From contig LMAD01000001.1 of assembly GCA_001443545.1 (NCBI GenBank), positions 241,877 to 305,876 on the forward strand: a stretch of DNA of 64,000 nucleotides. Direction: 5' to 3'. The position numbers and the translations under genes are program-made. Position 1 is the first letter of the stretch; the number at the start of each line of letters is the position of its first letter. Below the pieces are notes generated by a model. It made no database searches, was not told where the DNA came from, and saw nothing but the letters and a program-made list of their open reading frames with translations. Shown in pieces: positions 17,635 through 29,221 of the stretch. This stretch comes from Acidimicrobiaceae bacterium RAAP-2 (GTDB lineage: Bacteria; Actinomycetota; Acidimicrobiia; Acidimicrobiales; RAAP-2).

Positions 17635-19103
17635 GGGGTGAACAGGACGGTGGCGTGCTGGGCGAGGGCCGCGAGCGGTCCGGGCCAGACGCCGAAGAGG
17701 ATCGTCAGCGCGACGCCCAAGCCGATCACCAGCGCGGTGGCGCGCGGCACCGCGACGCGCGCCGCGTCGAGCTGGTCGTCGGCGTAGAGGGTGAGCACCC
17801 AGCGCAGGTAGAAGAAGGCCGCGATGGCCGCGCCGAGCAGGGTGATCAGCGCGAGCGGTCCGCCGCCGGCGTCCACGGTCGCCGCGAGCACGGCGTACTT
17901 CGCGTAGAAGCCGGTCGTCAGCGGTGCGCCGAGCTGGCTGAGTAGGAGGATCGCGAGCATGGCGCCCAGGACCGGCTGGCGCCGGGCGAGGCCCCGGTAG
18001 TGGTCGATCGAGTGCTGGTCGTCCCCGTCGCCGCCCACGAGGGTCAAGACGGCGAAGCTCGCCACCACGACTGGCGCGTAGGTCGCGAGGTAGAACAGGC
18101 TCGCCGCCGAACCGCGCGCCGTGCCGGCCCACACCCCGAGCAGGATGAAGCCCGCGTGGTTGATCGACGAGTAGGCGAGCATCCGCTTCACGTTGCGCTG
18201 CACGAGCGCGAGCGACGCGCCCACCAGCGTCGTCAGGACGATGAGCACCCAGATGATGGGCCGCCACGTCGCGAGCTGGGTGCCGAGCGCCGAGATCAGG
18301 ACCCGGATGAGCGCCGCGAAGGCGCCGACCTTCACCACGGCCGCCATGTAGCCCGTCACCGGGGTCGGCGCGCCCTCGTAGACGTCGGGCGACCAGAGGT
18401 GGAAGGGCACCGCGGCGACCTTGAAGGCGAAGCCCACCAGCAGCAGTGCCCCGCCGGCGTAGAGCAGGCCGGGGTGCAACAGGATGTTCGAGCCGAGGAA
18501 GTACGAGATCGAGGACAGGTTCGTCGAGCCGGTCGCCCCGTAGACCAGGGCGGCGCCGTAGATGAAGATCGCCGAGGCGAAGCTGCCGAGCAGGAAGTAC
18601 TTCAGGGCCGCCTCGGCCGAGCGCAGGCGGTGCCGGTCGAAGGCGACCAGCACGTAGAGCCCGATCGAGAGGATCTCGAGTCCGAGGAAGATGACCACCA
18701 GGTCGTTGGCCTGGGTCATCAGGACGGCGCCGGCGGCCGTGGCGAGCGCGAGGATGTGGTACTCGGCGCCGGTGACGCCCTGGCGGCGGGCCCAGTCGTG
18801 GGCCACCAGCGCGGCCATGGCGAGGCTGACCACGATGACCGCCGACGCGACGACCGAGAAGCCGTCGAGCACGATGGCGTGGGCCACGGTCGTCGAGGCC
18901 CCGTGAGCGTCGAGGTAGGACCACTGGAAGAAGGACACGACGAAGGCGGCCACCGAGGCGAGCACGGTGACCCCGGTCGCGACGGCCGAGCTCACCCGGC
19001 CGCGCACGAGGGCCGTGGCGAGCAGCAGCGCCAGCGAGGCGCCGAAGAGGATCAGTACCGGCAACAGCACCAGGTAGTGGATCGAGGGAATGGTCAGGTT
19101 CAC
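17631..19103 (-). CDS. nuoN: NADH-quinone oxidoreductase subunit N
   Basis: A 490-residue antiporter-like membrane subunit of complex I with about 14 helices. The conserved KVAAVPFHLWSPDVYEGAP segment near 230 and the LAYSSINHAGFI helix near 310 identify it; both carry proton-path lysines and histidines. It is the last nuo gene. Its start overlaps the nuoM stop and its stop overlaps the ATP-grasp gene. Confidence 0.96.
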   Translation of the reverse strand: MNLTIPSIHYLVLLPVLILFGASLALLLATALVRGRVSSAVATGVTVLASVAAFVVSFFQWSYLDAHGASTTVAHAIVLDGFSVVASAVIVVSLAMAALVAHDWARRQGVTGAEYHILALATAAGAVLMTQANDLVVIFLGLEILSIGLYVLVAFDRHRLRSAEAALKYFLLGSFASAIFIYGAALVYGATGSTNLSSISYFLGSNILLHPGLLYAGGALLLVGFAFKVAAVPFHLWSPDVYEGAPTPVTGYMAAVVKVGAFAALIRVLISALGTQLATWRPIIWVLIVLTTLVGASLALVQRNVKRMLAYSSINHAGFILLGVWAGTARGSAASLFYLATYAPVVVASFAVLTLVGGDGDDQHSIDHYRGLARRQPVLGAMLAILLLSQLGAPLTTGFYAKYAVLAATVDAGGGPLALITLLGAAIAAFFYLRWVLTLYADDQLDAARVAVPRATALVIGLGVALTILFGVWPGPLAALAQHATVLFTP

Positions 19104-20599
19104 TTGGACACCCCCGCCGGTGCGACGTGCTCGATGAGTTGCTGGACCGACGGCGTGATGCGGTCGAGGACCGGCTTGGGGAAGACCCCGAGGACCACGA
19201 CGAGCACGATGACCGGCGCGATCACCCAGCGCTCCGGGTGCGTCGCGTCACTGACCTCGGCGTTCGCGCCGGTGGCCACGCCGTGGAAGACCCGTTGGTA
19301 GCCCCAGAGCAGGTAGAGCGCGGCGAGCACCACCCCGAAGGTCGCCACCACCGCCCACCACGCGTGGGTCGCGAAGGCGCCGATCAAGATGAGGTACTCA
19401 CTGACGAAGCCCGACAGGCCCGGCAGGCCGATCGAGGCCAGCATGACCACCGTGAACAGCGCGGCGAGCACCGGCGCCGGGCCCTGCAGGCCGCGCAGGT
19501 CCTTGATCGTCGCGCTGCCGCGCCGACGCTCGATGAAGCCGATCAAGAGGAAGAAGCCGGCCGTGATGACCCCGTGGTTGAACATCAACAGCACGGCGCC
19601 CACCATGGCGATCTTGGAGCCGGTGACGACCCCGAGGGTGACGAAGCCCATCTGGGCCAGTGACGAGTACGCGACGAGGCGTTTCAGGTCCGGGGTCACC
19701 GCGGCCAGCGCCGAGCCGTAGAGGATGCCGATCACCGCGAGGGTGAGCAGCACCGGGCGCATCGACGAGAGCGCCAGGGGCAGCAGGCCGACGGCGAAGC
19801 GCAGCAACCCGTACGAGCCGAGCTTGGCCAGCAGGCCCGAGAGCTCCATCGAACCGGCGGTGGGCGCCTCGGCGTAGGCGATCGGTGACCAGGTGTGCAG
19901 CGGCCAGATCGGGGACTTGACCGCGAAGGCCACCGCGAAGGCGCAGAAGAGCCACACGGCCGTGCCGTGGCTCATCGACGTCGCGGCGAGCGCCCCGTAG
20001 GCGAAGGTCAGCGCCCCGCCGGTCTGGTGCTGGTGCAAGAAGCCGAGGTAGAGCAGTCCGGTGAAGAGGAAGGCCGAGCCCGCGAAGGTGTAGACGAAGA
20101 ACTTGAGCGCGGCCTTGGCCCGCTCGGCTCCACCCCACTGGGCGACGATGAAGTAGCTCGGCACGAGGGTCAGTTCGAAGAACACGAAGAACTCGAGCAG
20201 GTCGTGGGCCACGAAGCTCCCGATGGTGAAGGACGTCAGCAGCAGCAGCCAGCTGACGAAGGCCGGCTCGTGGCGCCGTTCGCGCGCGCCGAAGATCGCG
20301 AGCACCAGCACCAGGGCCGCCAGAACGACGAGGAAGAGCGAGATGCCGTCGAGCGCGACGTCGTAGGCGAGGCCGAAGGGTGCCGCGACGACCCAGCGGC
20401 CCACGAAGTCGAAGGTCTGGGCGCCGGCGACGTGGTTGTTGTAGAGCACGCTCACCACGAGGGTGAGCACGAGCTCGACCACCGAGGTCACCGCGGCGAT
20501 GACGAAGGCGGCCCCGTCGCGGCGGCGCACGAGCATGGCGAGGCCCGCGCCCACGATGGGGAGCAGGATGAGCACGGTTAACCAAAGTGACGAATGCAT
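19100..20599 (-). CDS. nuoM: NADH-quinone oxidoreductase subunit M
   Basis: A 499-residue antiporter-like proton-pumping subunit. Recognisable parts are FFVFFELTLVPSYFIVAQW near 135, KSPIWPLHTWSPIAYAEAP near 230 and VAYSSLAQMGFV near 310. ATG at 20599 lies two bases after the nuoL stop. Confidence 0.96.
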   Translation of the reverse strand: MHSSLWLTVLILLPIVGAGLAMLVRRRDGAAFVIAAVTSVVELVLTLVVSVLYNNHVAGAQTFDFVGRWVVAAPFGLAYDVALDGISLFLVVLAALVLVLAIFGARERRHEPAFVSWLLLLTSFTIGSFVAHDLLEFFVFFELTLVPSYFIVAQWGGAERAKAALKFFVYTFAGSAFLFTGLLYLGFLHQHQTGGALTFAYGALAATSMSHGTAVWLFCAFAVAFAVKSPIWPLHTWSPIAYAEAPTAGSMELSGLLAKLGSYGLLRFAVGLLPLALSSMRPVLLTLAVIGILYGSALAAVTPDLKRLVAYSSLAQMGFVTLGVVTGSKIAMVGAVLLMFNHGVITAGFFLLIGFIERRRGSATIKDLRGLQGPAPVLAALFTVVMLASIGLPGLSGFVSEYLILIGAFATHAWWAVVATFGVVLAALYLLWGYQRVFHGVATGANAEVSDATHPERWVIAPVIVLVVVLGVFPKPVLDRITPSVQQLIEHVAPAGVSK

Positions 20600-20601
20600 G
20601 C

Positions 20602-22473
<1,872 letters not shown>

Positions 22474-22474
22474 C

Positions 22475-22780
22475 TCAACCCTTCATCTCGGAGAGTTCGT
22501 CGACCGAGGTCGACGACCGCCGGCGGAAGACCGACACCACGATGCCCAGCCCGACGGTGACCTCGGCGGCGGCGACCACCATGACGAAGAAGACCGCCGC
22601 CTGGCCGCCGATGTCGTTGAGGGTGCGCGAGAAGGTGACGAAGGTCAGGTTCACCGCGTTCAGCATCAGCTCGAGGCACATGAACATGATCAGCGCGCTG
22701 CGTCGGGTCAGCACGCCGAAGGCTCCGATCCCAAAGAGCAGGGCCGCGAGGACGAGGTACCACGCCGCGGGGACGTTCAT
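22475..22780 (-). CDS. nuoK: NADH-quinone oxidoreductase subunit K
   Basis: A 101-residue subunit with three membrane helices. The conserved acidic residues of the quinone-coupled channel appear in CLELMLNAVNL (about 36-46) and AAAEVTVGLGI (about 70-80). The ATG overlaps the nuoJ stop. Confidence 0.95.
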   Translation of the reverse strand: MNVPAAWYLVLAALLFGIGAFGVLTRRSALIMFMCLELMLNAVNLTFVTFSRTLNDIGGQAAVFFVMVVAAAEVTVGLGIVVSVFRRRSSTSVDELSEMKG

Positions 22781-23349
22781 GACTGGCTCCCTTCGGCGTC
22801 GACCGCCCGTTCGCGACGGGCGAGCAGGACCGCACCGACCACGGCGACGATCAGCAACGCGGCCGTGGCTTCGAAGGCGAAGAGGTAGGTCGTGAAGACG
22901 GCCGTGCCGAGCTGGGTGACGTTGGCCGAGCCGGTCGAGAGGGGCTGGCCGGAGGACGAGACCGCGATCGCCCCGGTGACCCAGTGCGAACGCGCGAAGA
23001 GCGTAATGAGCCCCGCGACCGTGACGAGCACCCCGGCGCCCGCGAAGACCCGCTGGCCGACCAGTGGCTCGACGCGCACCGTCTCGGTGCGGTCGACCCC
23101 GAGGAACATGATCACGAAGAGGAAGAGCACGACGATCGCGCCGGCGTAGACGATGATCTGCACCGCGGCCAGGAAGTCGGCCGACTGGGCCACGAAGGCG
23201 ACGGCCACACCGAAGAGGGCCATGATGAGGCTCAGCGCCGAGTGGACGGGGTTGCGCATCGCCAAGACCCCCACGGCCCCCACGAGGATGAGCAGCGCCG
23301 ACGTGAGAAAGACCAGCACGTCGGGGATGGCGTAGGCGGTGGCGATCAC
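22777..23349 (-). CDS. nuoJ: NADH-quinone oxidoreductase subunit J
   Basis: A 190-residue subunit with about five helices. RNPVHSALSLIM and the IIVYAGAIVVLFLFVIM helix are typical of NuoJ, including the pi-bulge glycine/tyrosine region. A longer open frame exists upstream, but GTG at 23349 overlaps the nuoI stop (GTGA) and begins the family match, so it is the likely start. Confidence 0.94.
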   Translation of the reverse strand: MIATAYAIPDVLVFLTSALLILVGAVGVLAMRNPVHSALSLIMALFGVAVAFVAQSADFLAAVQIIVYAGAIVVLFLFVIMFLGVDRTETVRVEPLVGQRVFAGAGVLVTVAGLITLFARSHWVTGAIAVSSSGQPLSTGSANVTQLGTAVFTTYLFAFEATAALLIVAVVGAVLLARRERAVDAEGSQS

Positions 23350-24098
23350 TTCGATCCCTCCTTGCGACGCGAGGTCTTGGCCCGCGTGGCGTCGAGGCGC
23401 GCCTTGAGCCCGCGCAGGTTGGTCGGGATGTCCTCGGGCTGGAGGTGGCGGAAGAAGGCGGTGCGCAACTGCTTGGAACCGGTCGCCTCGTCGTCCCGGT
23501 TGTCCGACTGGCCGGCCTCGGGGGCTCGCACGCCGGCGCCGAGGTCGCCCGTCCACTGGACGACGCCCTCGAAGTCCGCGGCCCCGGACGGGGACGTCGC
23601 GCGCATCCAGCCGCCGGTCATCGCCGCCTCACCCTCGCGCCAGTCCTCCCACGGCAGGCGCTGGGGGAAGCCCTGGTCGTCGACGACCAGTTCGGCCTTG
23701 GTATAGATGGCGTCGGCCCGGTTGGTGAAGGAGAACTCGAAGAGCTTGGACTCGGTGATCGCCTGGGTCGGGCAGGCTTCGACGCACAGGTCGCAGTGGA
23801 TACAGCGCAGGTAGTTGATCTCGTAGACGTAGCCGTAGCGCTCGCCCGGGCTGACCGGGTGGTCCGGCGGGTTGTCGAGTCCGCGCACGAAGATGCAGTC
23901 GACCGGGCAGACGCCGGCGCACAGCTCGCAGCCGATGCACTTCTCCATGCCGTCCTCGTAGCGGTTCAGCACGTGGCGACCGTGTTGGCGGGGCTGTTTG
24001 GGCCGCTTGGCCTGGGGGTAGCTGGTGGTCACGCGCGTGCGCCCGATGTGGCGCAACGTCAGCTTGAAGCCACCGAAGAAATCGAGGGGGCTGGCCAT
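23346..24098 (-). CDS. nuoI: NADH-quinone oxidoreductase subunit I
   Basis: A 250-residue ferredoxin-like subunit that carries clusters N6a and N6b. Two four-cysteine motifs are intact: CIGCELCAGVCP near 54 and CIHCDLCVEACP near 97. The C-terminal 90 residues form a hydrophilic tail longer than the compact enterobacterial protein, as in many actinobacteria. The ATG shares one base with the nuoH stop (TGATG). Confidence 0.95.
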   Translation of the reverse strand: MASPLDFFGGFKLTLRHIGRTRVTTSYPQAKRPKQPRQHGRHVLNRYEDGMEKCIGCELCAGVCPVDCIFVRGLDNPPDHPVSPGERYGYVYEINYLRCIHCDLCVEACPTQAITESKLFEFSFTNRADAIYTKAELVVDDQGFPQRLPWEDWREGEAAMTGGWMRATSPSGAADFEGVVQWTGDLGAGVRAPEAGQSDNRDDEATGSKQLRTAFFRHLQPEDIPTNLRGLKARLDATRAKTSRRKEGSK

Positions 24099-25333
24099 CA
24101 GTCCTTCTCCCTATCTGTCCACGCCCGGAGCACGCGTCCGGGCAGTGGTCGTTCGCCGACGGTCGGCAGGATCGAGTCGATGCTCTCCTCGCGCCCCTGG
24201 CCGAGCGTGTAGGCGCGCGTCAGCACGGTCCAGGCGAGGATGACCAGCGCCGCCATCAAGAAGCCCCACGACGGGCGGATGAGGAAGCCGGCGACGATGA
24301 GCATCCACCCCAGGCTGAGCGGGATTAGCCGCTTCCAGCCCAGGTTCATCAGCTGGTCGTAGCGCAACCGGGGCAGCGCGGCGCGGAACCAGATGTAGCC
24401 AAAGGCGAAGCCCACGGTCTTGATCAGGAACCACAGGATCGGGAAGACCCAGCGCACGTGGGGGATGTTCGGCACCCAGCCGGCCGGTCCGCCGAGGAAG
24501 AGGGTCACGATGATCGCCGACATCGTGATCGTGTTCATGAACTCGGCGAGGAAGAACAGGGCGAAGCGTAGCGACGCGTACTCGGTGTGGAAGCCGCCGA
24601 CCAGCTCGCTCTCGGCCTCGACGACGTCGAAGGGCGGACGGTTGAGTTCCGCGGTGATCGCGATCAGGAAGACGACGAAGGGGACGATCCCGAGTCGGAT
24701 CAGGTTCCAGTGCCAGATCCCGTGCGACTGGGCCATGACGATGTCGTGGGTCGACAGCGAACCGGTCGCCAACACGACCGTCACGATCGTCATGCCGAGG
24801 GCCGCCTCGTAGCTGATCATCTGGGCGCTGGCGCGCACCGCGGACATCAGGGGGTACTTCGAACCCGACGACCAGCCCGCGAGGATCACGCCGTAGACCG
24901 AGATCCCCGACATCGCCAGCATCAACAAGATGCCGATCGGCGGGTTCGCGACCTGGAGCAGGACCGGGTGACCCGCGATGACGACCGTGCCGCCGATCGG
25001 GACGATCGAGAAGGTGATCAACGCCGGGATCAAGACGAGGTACGGCGCGAGCTTGAAGGTGAACCGATCGGCCTCGGCGGGTAGCAGGTCCTCCTTGAAG
25101 AAGAGCTTGACGCCGTCGGCGAGAGTCTGCAAGATGCCGAAGGGGCCCCACCGCTGTGGCCCGATGCGGCTCTGCATGTCCGAGATCGCCTTGCGCTCGA
25201 ACCAGATCATCAGCATGACCGACACCATCAGCGCGGCGAAACCAACGAAGACCTTCGCGATCACGATGATCACCACCGCCCAGGTCACCCCGTGGGCGAA
25301 GAGCGGGTCCACCGAAGCTAGCCAGGAGGTCAT
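24098..25333 (-). CDS. nuoH: NADH-quinone oxidoreductase subunit H
   Basis: A 411-residue membrane subunit that forms part of the quinone chamber. Key segments are ERKAISDMQSRIGPQRWGP near 46, LADGVKLFFKED near 70 and the acidic loop AELNRPPFDVVEAESELVGG near 228. Its start overlaps the nuoG end by four bases. Confidence 0.96.
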   Translation of the reverse strand: MTSWLASVDPLFAHGVTWAVVIIVIAKVFVGFAALMVSVMLMIWFERKAISDMQSRIGPQRWGPFGILQTLADGVKLFFKEDLLPAEADRFTFKLAPYLVLIPALITFSIVPIGGTVVIAGHPVLLQVANPPIGILLMLAMSGISVYGVILAGWSSGSKYPLMSAVRASAQMISYEAALGMTIVTVVLATGSLSTHDIVMAQSHGIWHWNLIRLGIVPFVVFLIAITAELNRPPFDVVEAESELVGGFHTEYASLRFALFFLAEFMNTITMSAIIVTLFLGGPAGWVPNIPHVRWVFPILWFLIKTVGFAFGYIWFRAALPRLRYDQLMNLGWKRLIPLSLGWMLIVAGFLIRPSWGFLMAALVILAWTVLTRAYTLGQGREESIDSILPTVGERPLPGRVLRAWTDREKD

Positions 25334-27924
25334 CGCGTCTCCAATCGAACTTGCGTGATCACCGCGTCGCGCTCGAAGAGTGGCGCCAGGGCGTCCTCGC
25401 CCTGTGCGGTGCGCGTCCCCACGGGAACGCCGGCCACCCCGCGGGCCAGTTGGTCGTCCAGGGCGACCGGTAGCGCGACCGATCCGTGTTCGGTACGCAC
25501 CGTCACCACGTCACCGGGTACGCAACCCAACCGGTCGAGGTCGAAGTGGTTCAGCGCGATCGTGGTCGTCGCAACGAGGTTGTCCAGGTCCGACGAGCCA
25601 CGCACCGCGACCCCGCGGTCGTAGAGGCGGCGTCCGGCGAAGACGCGCAGCGCGTAGGCGTCAGTCGGTGGCACCGTGGGCGTCGAGCCCGTCACGTCGG
25701 TCAGCGTGGCCGACACGGTCAACACCGTGTTGGTCGCCTCCAGGGTCACCGTGTCGCCACCGTGGGAGGCGAGGCCCGCGGTCTCGGTCGAGCGCAGTCC
25801 GGGGATGGCCATCGGGTCGAGGGGGTGGCGCATCGAGCGCTCGGTCCGACCGACGACGACCCCGTCGGTCGTCGCGTCGTTCAGCACCGAGAGGGCCGGG
25901 TACCCGGTCGTCTCCTCGATGGCCTTGGCCGTGACCTCGATCGAGGTGAGTCCGAGGTTCTGACCGAACTCCTCGGCCAACTCGGCCACGATCGCGACGT
26001 CGGACCACGCCGAACCCGGGGCGCCGATCTTGGCGGTGACGGCGCTGACGCGTCCTTCGATGTTGGTCACCGTGCCGCTTCGTTCGTGCTGGACCGTCGC
26101 GGGCAGCACGACGTCGGCGTAGGCGAGCGTTGCCCCCCCGTGTCCGGTGACCGCGACGACCGCGGCCCGTTCGAGGGCGGCCGTGGCGTGGGCGACGTCG
26201 GTGACGTTGCCGAGCAGGCAGCCACCGAGCAGCAGCAGCGCGCGCTGGTCCCCGCTGGCGAGGGCGTCGAGTTGGGCGAGCGCGTCGCGACCGCGCGCTG
26301 CGGCGTCAAAGCCCCGGCCGGGCCGCAGGCGCGGGGCGAGCCCCATGTCGAGCGCGCCCATGACGTTGGCGCGGCGCAGGGCGGGCAGGAACGTCGCTTC
26401 GGGGTAGCGCGCCGCGAGGCGACGGATGGCCGCTTCGACGACGCCGGGGTGTTCGGCGACGTTGGCGCGCCCGACGACGAAGACGACCCCGCGGCCGCCC
26501 TCGCCGAGCAGGTCACGGGCCGTGGCGAGTTCGAACTCGTCGATCCCCAGGCCGTGCGGTGCCGTCCCGTTCGCCAACGCCTCGGCGACCTGGTCGGCCT
26601 CGCCCGGGCGGACGCTGAGCGCGACGCGAGCCAGCCGGCGCAACGCGCTCGGTCCGGCCGCGAACTCGATGAGGTTGGCCTGACCCGACGCGATCCGGGC
26701 CCGCAGGCGCAAGAAGAGCACGGGCAGTTCCTCGCGCAGGTCGCCCGTGATGGTCACGACCGTCGCGGCGTTGGCGGCCTCGTCGATGGTCGCCTTGGGC
26801 AGCGCCTGGATCAGGGTCGCGTCCAGGCCGTCGCCGTACTGGGCGTCGAGGTGCTCGCTGGCGAGCACGCCGCGCACGAAGCGCTCCCAGGCGAAGGCGC
26901 CCTCGTTGGTCAACGCGGCGCCGCCGATCGCCCCGACGCCGCCGGGGCTCGTCGCCGCGTCGCGCAGGATCGTGGCGGCGGCGCGCAAGGCGTCGCTCCA
27001 CGACGTCGCCACCAACTCGCCGTCACGGCGCACGAGGGGCTCGGTGATGCGACTGCGCGGGTCGAGCGGGTCACGCAGTTCGGCGTGACCGTCGACCGCG
27101 TCGAGGGTGAAGCGGCCCTTGTCGCAGAGCCAGCCCCGGTTGACCGGGTCGCTGTCCACGCCGAGCACGCGCGTCAGGCGGTTGCCCGAGGACTGCACGG
27201 CGATCCGACAGCCGACCGAGCAGGCCGTGCAGGTGCTCTCGACCTGCTCGAGGTCCCAGGGCCGGGCGGTGAATCGGTAGGGCTTGGCGGTGAGCGCCCC
27301 GACGGGACAGATTTGGACCGTGTTGCCCGAGAAGATCGAGTCGAAGGGCACCGTCGGCGACGGTGCGACCTCGATGAGGTCGCCGCGACCGGCGAAGTCG
27401 ATCTGGGCGTCGCCGGCCACCTCGGCGGCGAATCGGGTGCAGCGTGAGCACTGGATGCAGCGCTCGCGGTCCAAGAGGACGAGCTCGCCGATCTCGATCG
27501 GCTTGACGAAGTGGCGCTTCTCCTCGACGAACCGGGTCTCGCCCGAGCCGTGGGCCAGCGTCTGGTCCTGGAGGGGGCACTCGCCGCCCTTGTCGCAGAC
27601 CGGACAGTCGAGGGGGTGGTTGGCGAGCAGGAACTCGAGCACGCCGTCCTGGGCCTTCTTGACCTTGTCGGACTCGGTGTTGACCGACATGCCGTCGTTG
27701 ACGCGGATGTAGCAGGCCGGCTGGAGTGTCGCGCCGCGCGGGCCCTCCACCTCGACCAGGCACATGCGACAGACCCCGACGGGCTCCATGCGCGGGTGGT
27801 AGCAGAAGCGCGGGATGTAGACGCCCGCGTGCTCGGCCGCCTCGATCAGCAGCTCGCCCGGCTGGGCCTCGACGGCCCGTCCGTTCAGGGTGATGGACAC
27901 GGTGGTTCGCGTCTGGTCAGTCAT
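25330..27924 (-). CDS. nuoG: NADH-quinone oxidoreductase subunit G
   Basis: An 864-residue iron-sulfur subunit of the NADH arm. The N-terminus carries the [2Fe-2S] motif (CYHPRMEPVGVCRMC), then CPVCDKGGECPLQD, CIQCSRC and a further CTACSVGC cluster motif; a molybdopterin-oxidoreductase-like domain fills the remainder. The extra CxxC...C motif is found in the longer NuoG type. The final 150 residues form an MopB C-terminal-like beta region. The start overlaps the nuoF end by eight bases. Confidence 0.95.
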   Translation of the reverse strand: MTDQTRTTVSITLNGRAVEAQPGELLIEAAEHAGVYIPRFCYHPRMEPVGVCRMCLVEVEGPRGATLQPACYIRVNDGMSVNTESDKVKKAQDGVLEFLLANHPLDCPVCDKGGECPLQDQTLAHGSGETRFVEEKRHFVKPIEIGELVLLDRERCIQCSRCTRFAAEVAGDAQIDFAGRGDLIEVAPSPTVPFDSIFSGNTVQICPVGALTAKPYRFTARPWDLEQVESTCTACSVGCRIAVQSSGNRLTRVLGVDSDPVNRGWLCDKGRFTLDAVDGHAELRDPLDPRSRITEPLVRRDGELVATSWSDALRAAATILRDAATSPGGVGAIGGAALTNEGAFAWERFVRGVLASEHLDAQYGDGLDATLIQALPKATIDEAANAATVVTITGDLREELPVLFLRLRARIASGQANLIEFAAGPSALRRLARVALSVRPGEADQVAEALANGTAPHGLGIDEFELATARDLLGEGGRGVVFVVGRANVAEHPGVVEAAIRRLAARYPEATFLPALRRANVMGALDMGLAPRLRPGRGFDAAARGRDALAQLDALASGDQRALLLLGGCLLGNVTDVAHATAALERAAVVAVTGHGGATLAYADVVLPATVQHERSGTVTNIEGRVSAVTAKIGAPGSAWSDVAIVAELAEEFGQNLGLTSIEVTAKAIEETTGYPALSVLNDATTDGVVVGRTERSMRHPLDPMAIPGLRSTETAGLASHGGDTVTLEATNTVLTVSATLTDVTGSTPTVPPTDAYALRVFAGRRLYDRGVAVRGSSDLDNLVATTTIALNHFDLDRLGCVPGDVVTVRTEHGSVALPVALDDQLARGVAGVPVGTRTAQGEDALAPLFERDAVITQVRLETR

Positions 27925-29221
27925 GCGGGCAGCCCCCGTGTTGTACGTGCGCGTAGAAGTCGTCGCGGAACATCGAGATGGCCGCGTTGATCGATGAGGG
28001 CATCGAGGGGCCGAGCACGCAGATCGTCGTCTGCTGGGGCGGCCAGGTCAGGCCGGGCGCGATGTTGTCGCAGAGGTCGAGCAGCAGGTCGACGTCCTCG
28101 ATTCGTCCGCCGCCGTTCTCGATCCGGTAGAGGATGCGCTCGAGCCAGCCCGAGCCCTCGCGACAGGGCGTGCACTGTCCGCAGGACTCGCGCGAGAAGA
28201 ACTTGATGATGCGCCAGGTCGCGCGCACGACGCACGTGGTCTCGTCCATGACCACGATGGACCCCGAACCGAGCATCGAGCCCTTCTCGGCGACCTCGTC
28301 CTGTCCGAGGGGGACGTCGAGCAGTTCGGGACCGAACCACGGCGCCGAGACCCCACCGGGGATGATGGCCTTGATGGCGCGGTCGTCGATGACCCCGCCG
28401 CCGAGCTGGGGGTCGTAGATCAGGTCGCGGAAGGTGTTCTTGACCATCTCGATCTCGAAGACCCCCGGATTGCGCACCCGGCCCGAAAGCGCGAAGAGAC
28501 GAGTGCCCGCCGAGCGGCCGGCGCCGAGGGCGGCGAAGGCCGCGCCGCCGTGCAGCACGATCCAGGGCATGTTGGACATCGTCTCGACGTTGTTGACGAC
28601 CGTCGGCTCGCCGTAGAGGCCGGTGACCGCGGGGAAGAACGGGGGCTTGATCCGCGGGAAGCCGCGCTTGCCTTCGAGGGCCTCGATCAGCGCGGTCTCC
28701 TCGCCACAGATGTAGGCCCCGGCGCCGGGGTGCACGACCAGGTCCAGCGAGAAGGACGAGCCGAAGATCTTGCGACCGAGCGCGCCGTGCTCGTAGGCCT
28801 CGTTGATCGCCTGCTGGACCCGTTCGAGGCCGAGGGCGAACTCGCCGCGCAAGTAGATGAAGGCCTGGGTGACCTGCAGGGCGTAGGCGGCGATGATGAC
28901 GCCCTCGACCAGCTGGTGGGGGTCGCGCTCGACCAGGTAGTGGTCCTTGAACGTGGCCGGCTCGGACTCGTCGCCATTGACCACCAGGTACGAGACGGGC
29001 GCCTTGCGCAGCATCGACCACTTGCGACCGGCCGGGAACCCGGCCCCGCCGCGACCGAGCAGGGACGCGGCGTCCACTTCGGCCGCCACCTGTTCGGGGA
29101 ACATCGTGAGGGCCTTACGCAGTCCCTCGTAGCCGCCGGTCTCGAGGTAGCGCGACAGCGTGAAGGAGTCGGCGAACTTCGAACGTGACGAGACGATCTG
29201 GGGGGCGTCGAGGGAGGCCAC
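27917..29221 (-). CDS. nuoF: NADH-quinone oxidoreductase subunit F
   Basis: A 434-residue NADH- and FMN-binding subunit. Landmarks are GRGGAGFPAGRKW near 55 (NADH), NGDESEPATFKD near 82 (FMN), GAYICGEETALIEALEG near 165 and the N3 cluster ligands ESCGQCTPCREG near 340. The frame is open far upstream, but GTG at 29221 shares one base with the nuoE stop (TAGTG) and fits the family length. Confidence 0.96.
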   Translation of the reverse strand: MASLDAPQIVSSRSKFADSFTLSRYLETGGYEGLRKALTMFPEQVAAEVDAASLLGRGGAGFPAGRKWSMLRKAPVSYLVVNGDESEPATFKDHYLVERDPHQLVEGVIIAAYALQVTQAFIYLRGEFALGLERVQQAINEAYEHGALGRKIFGSSFSLDLVVHPGAGAYICGEETALIEALEGKRGFPRIKPPFFPAVTGLYGEPTVVNNVETMSNMPWIVLHGGAAFAALGAGRSAGTRLFALSGRVRNPGVFEIEMVKNTFRDLIYDPQLGGGVIDDRAIKAIIPGGVSAPWFGPELLDVPLGQDEVAEKGSMLGSGSIVVMDETTCVVRATWRIIKFFSRESCGQCTPCREGSGWLERILYRIENGGGRIEDVDLLLDLCDNIAPGLTWPPQQTTICVLGPSMPSSINAAISMFRDDFYAHVQHGGCPHD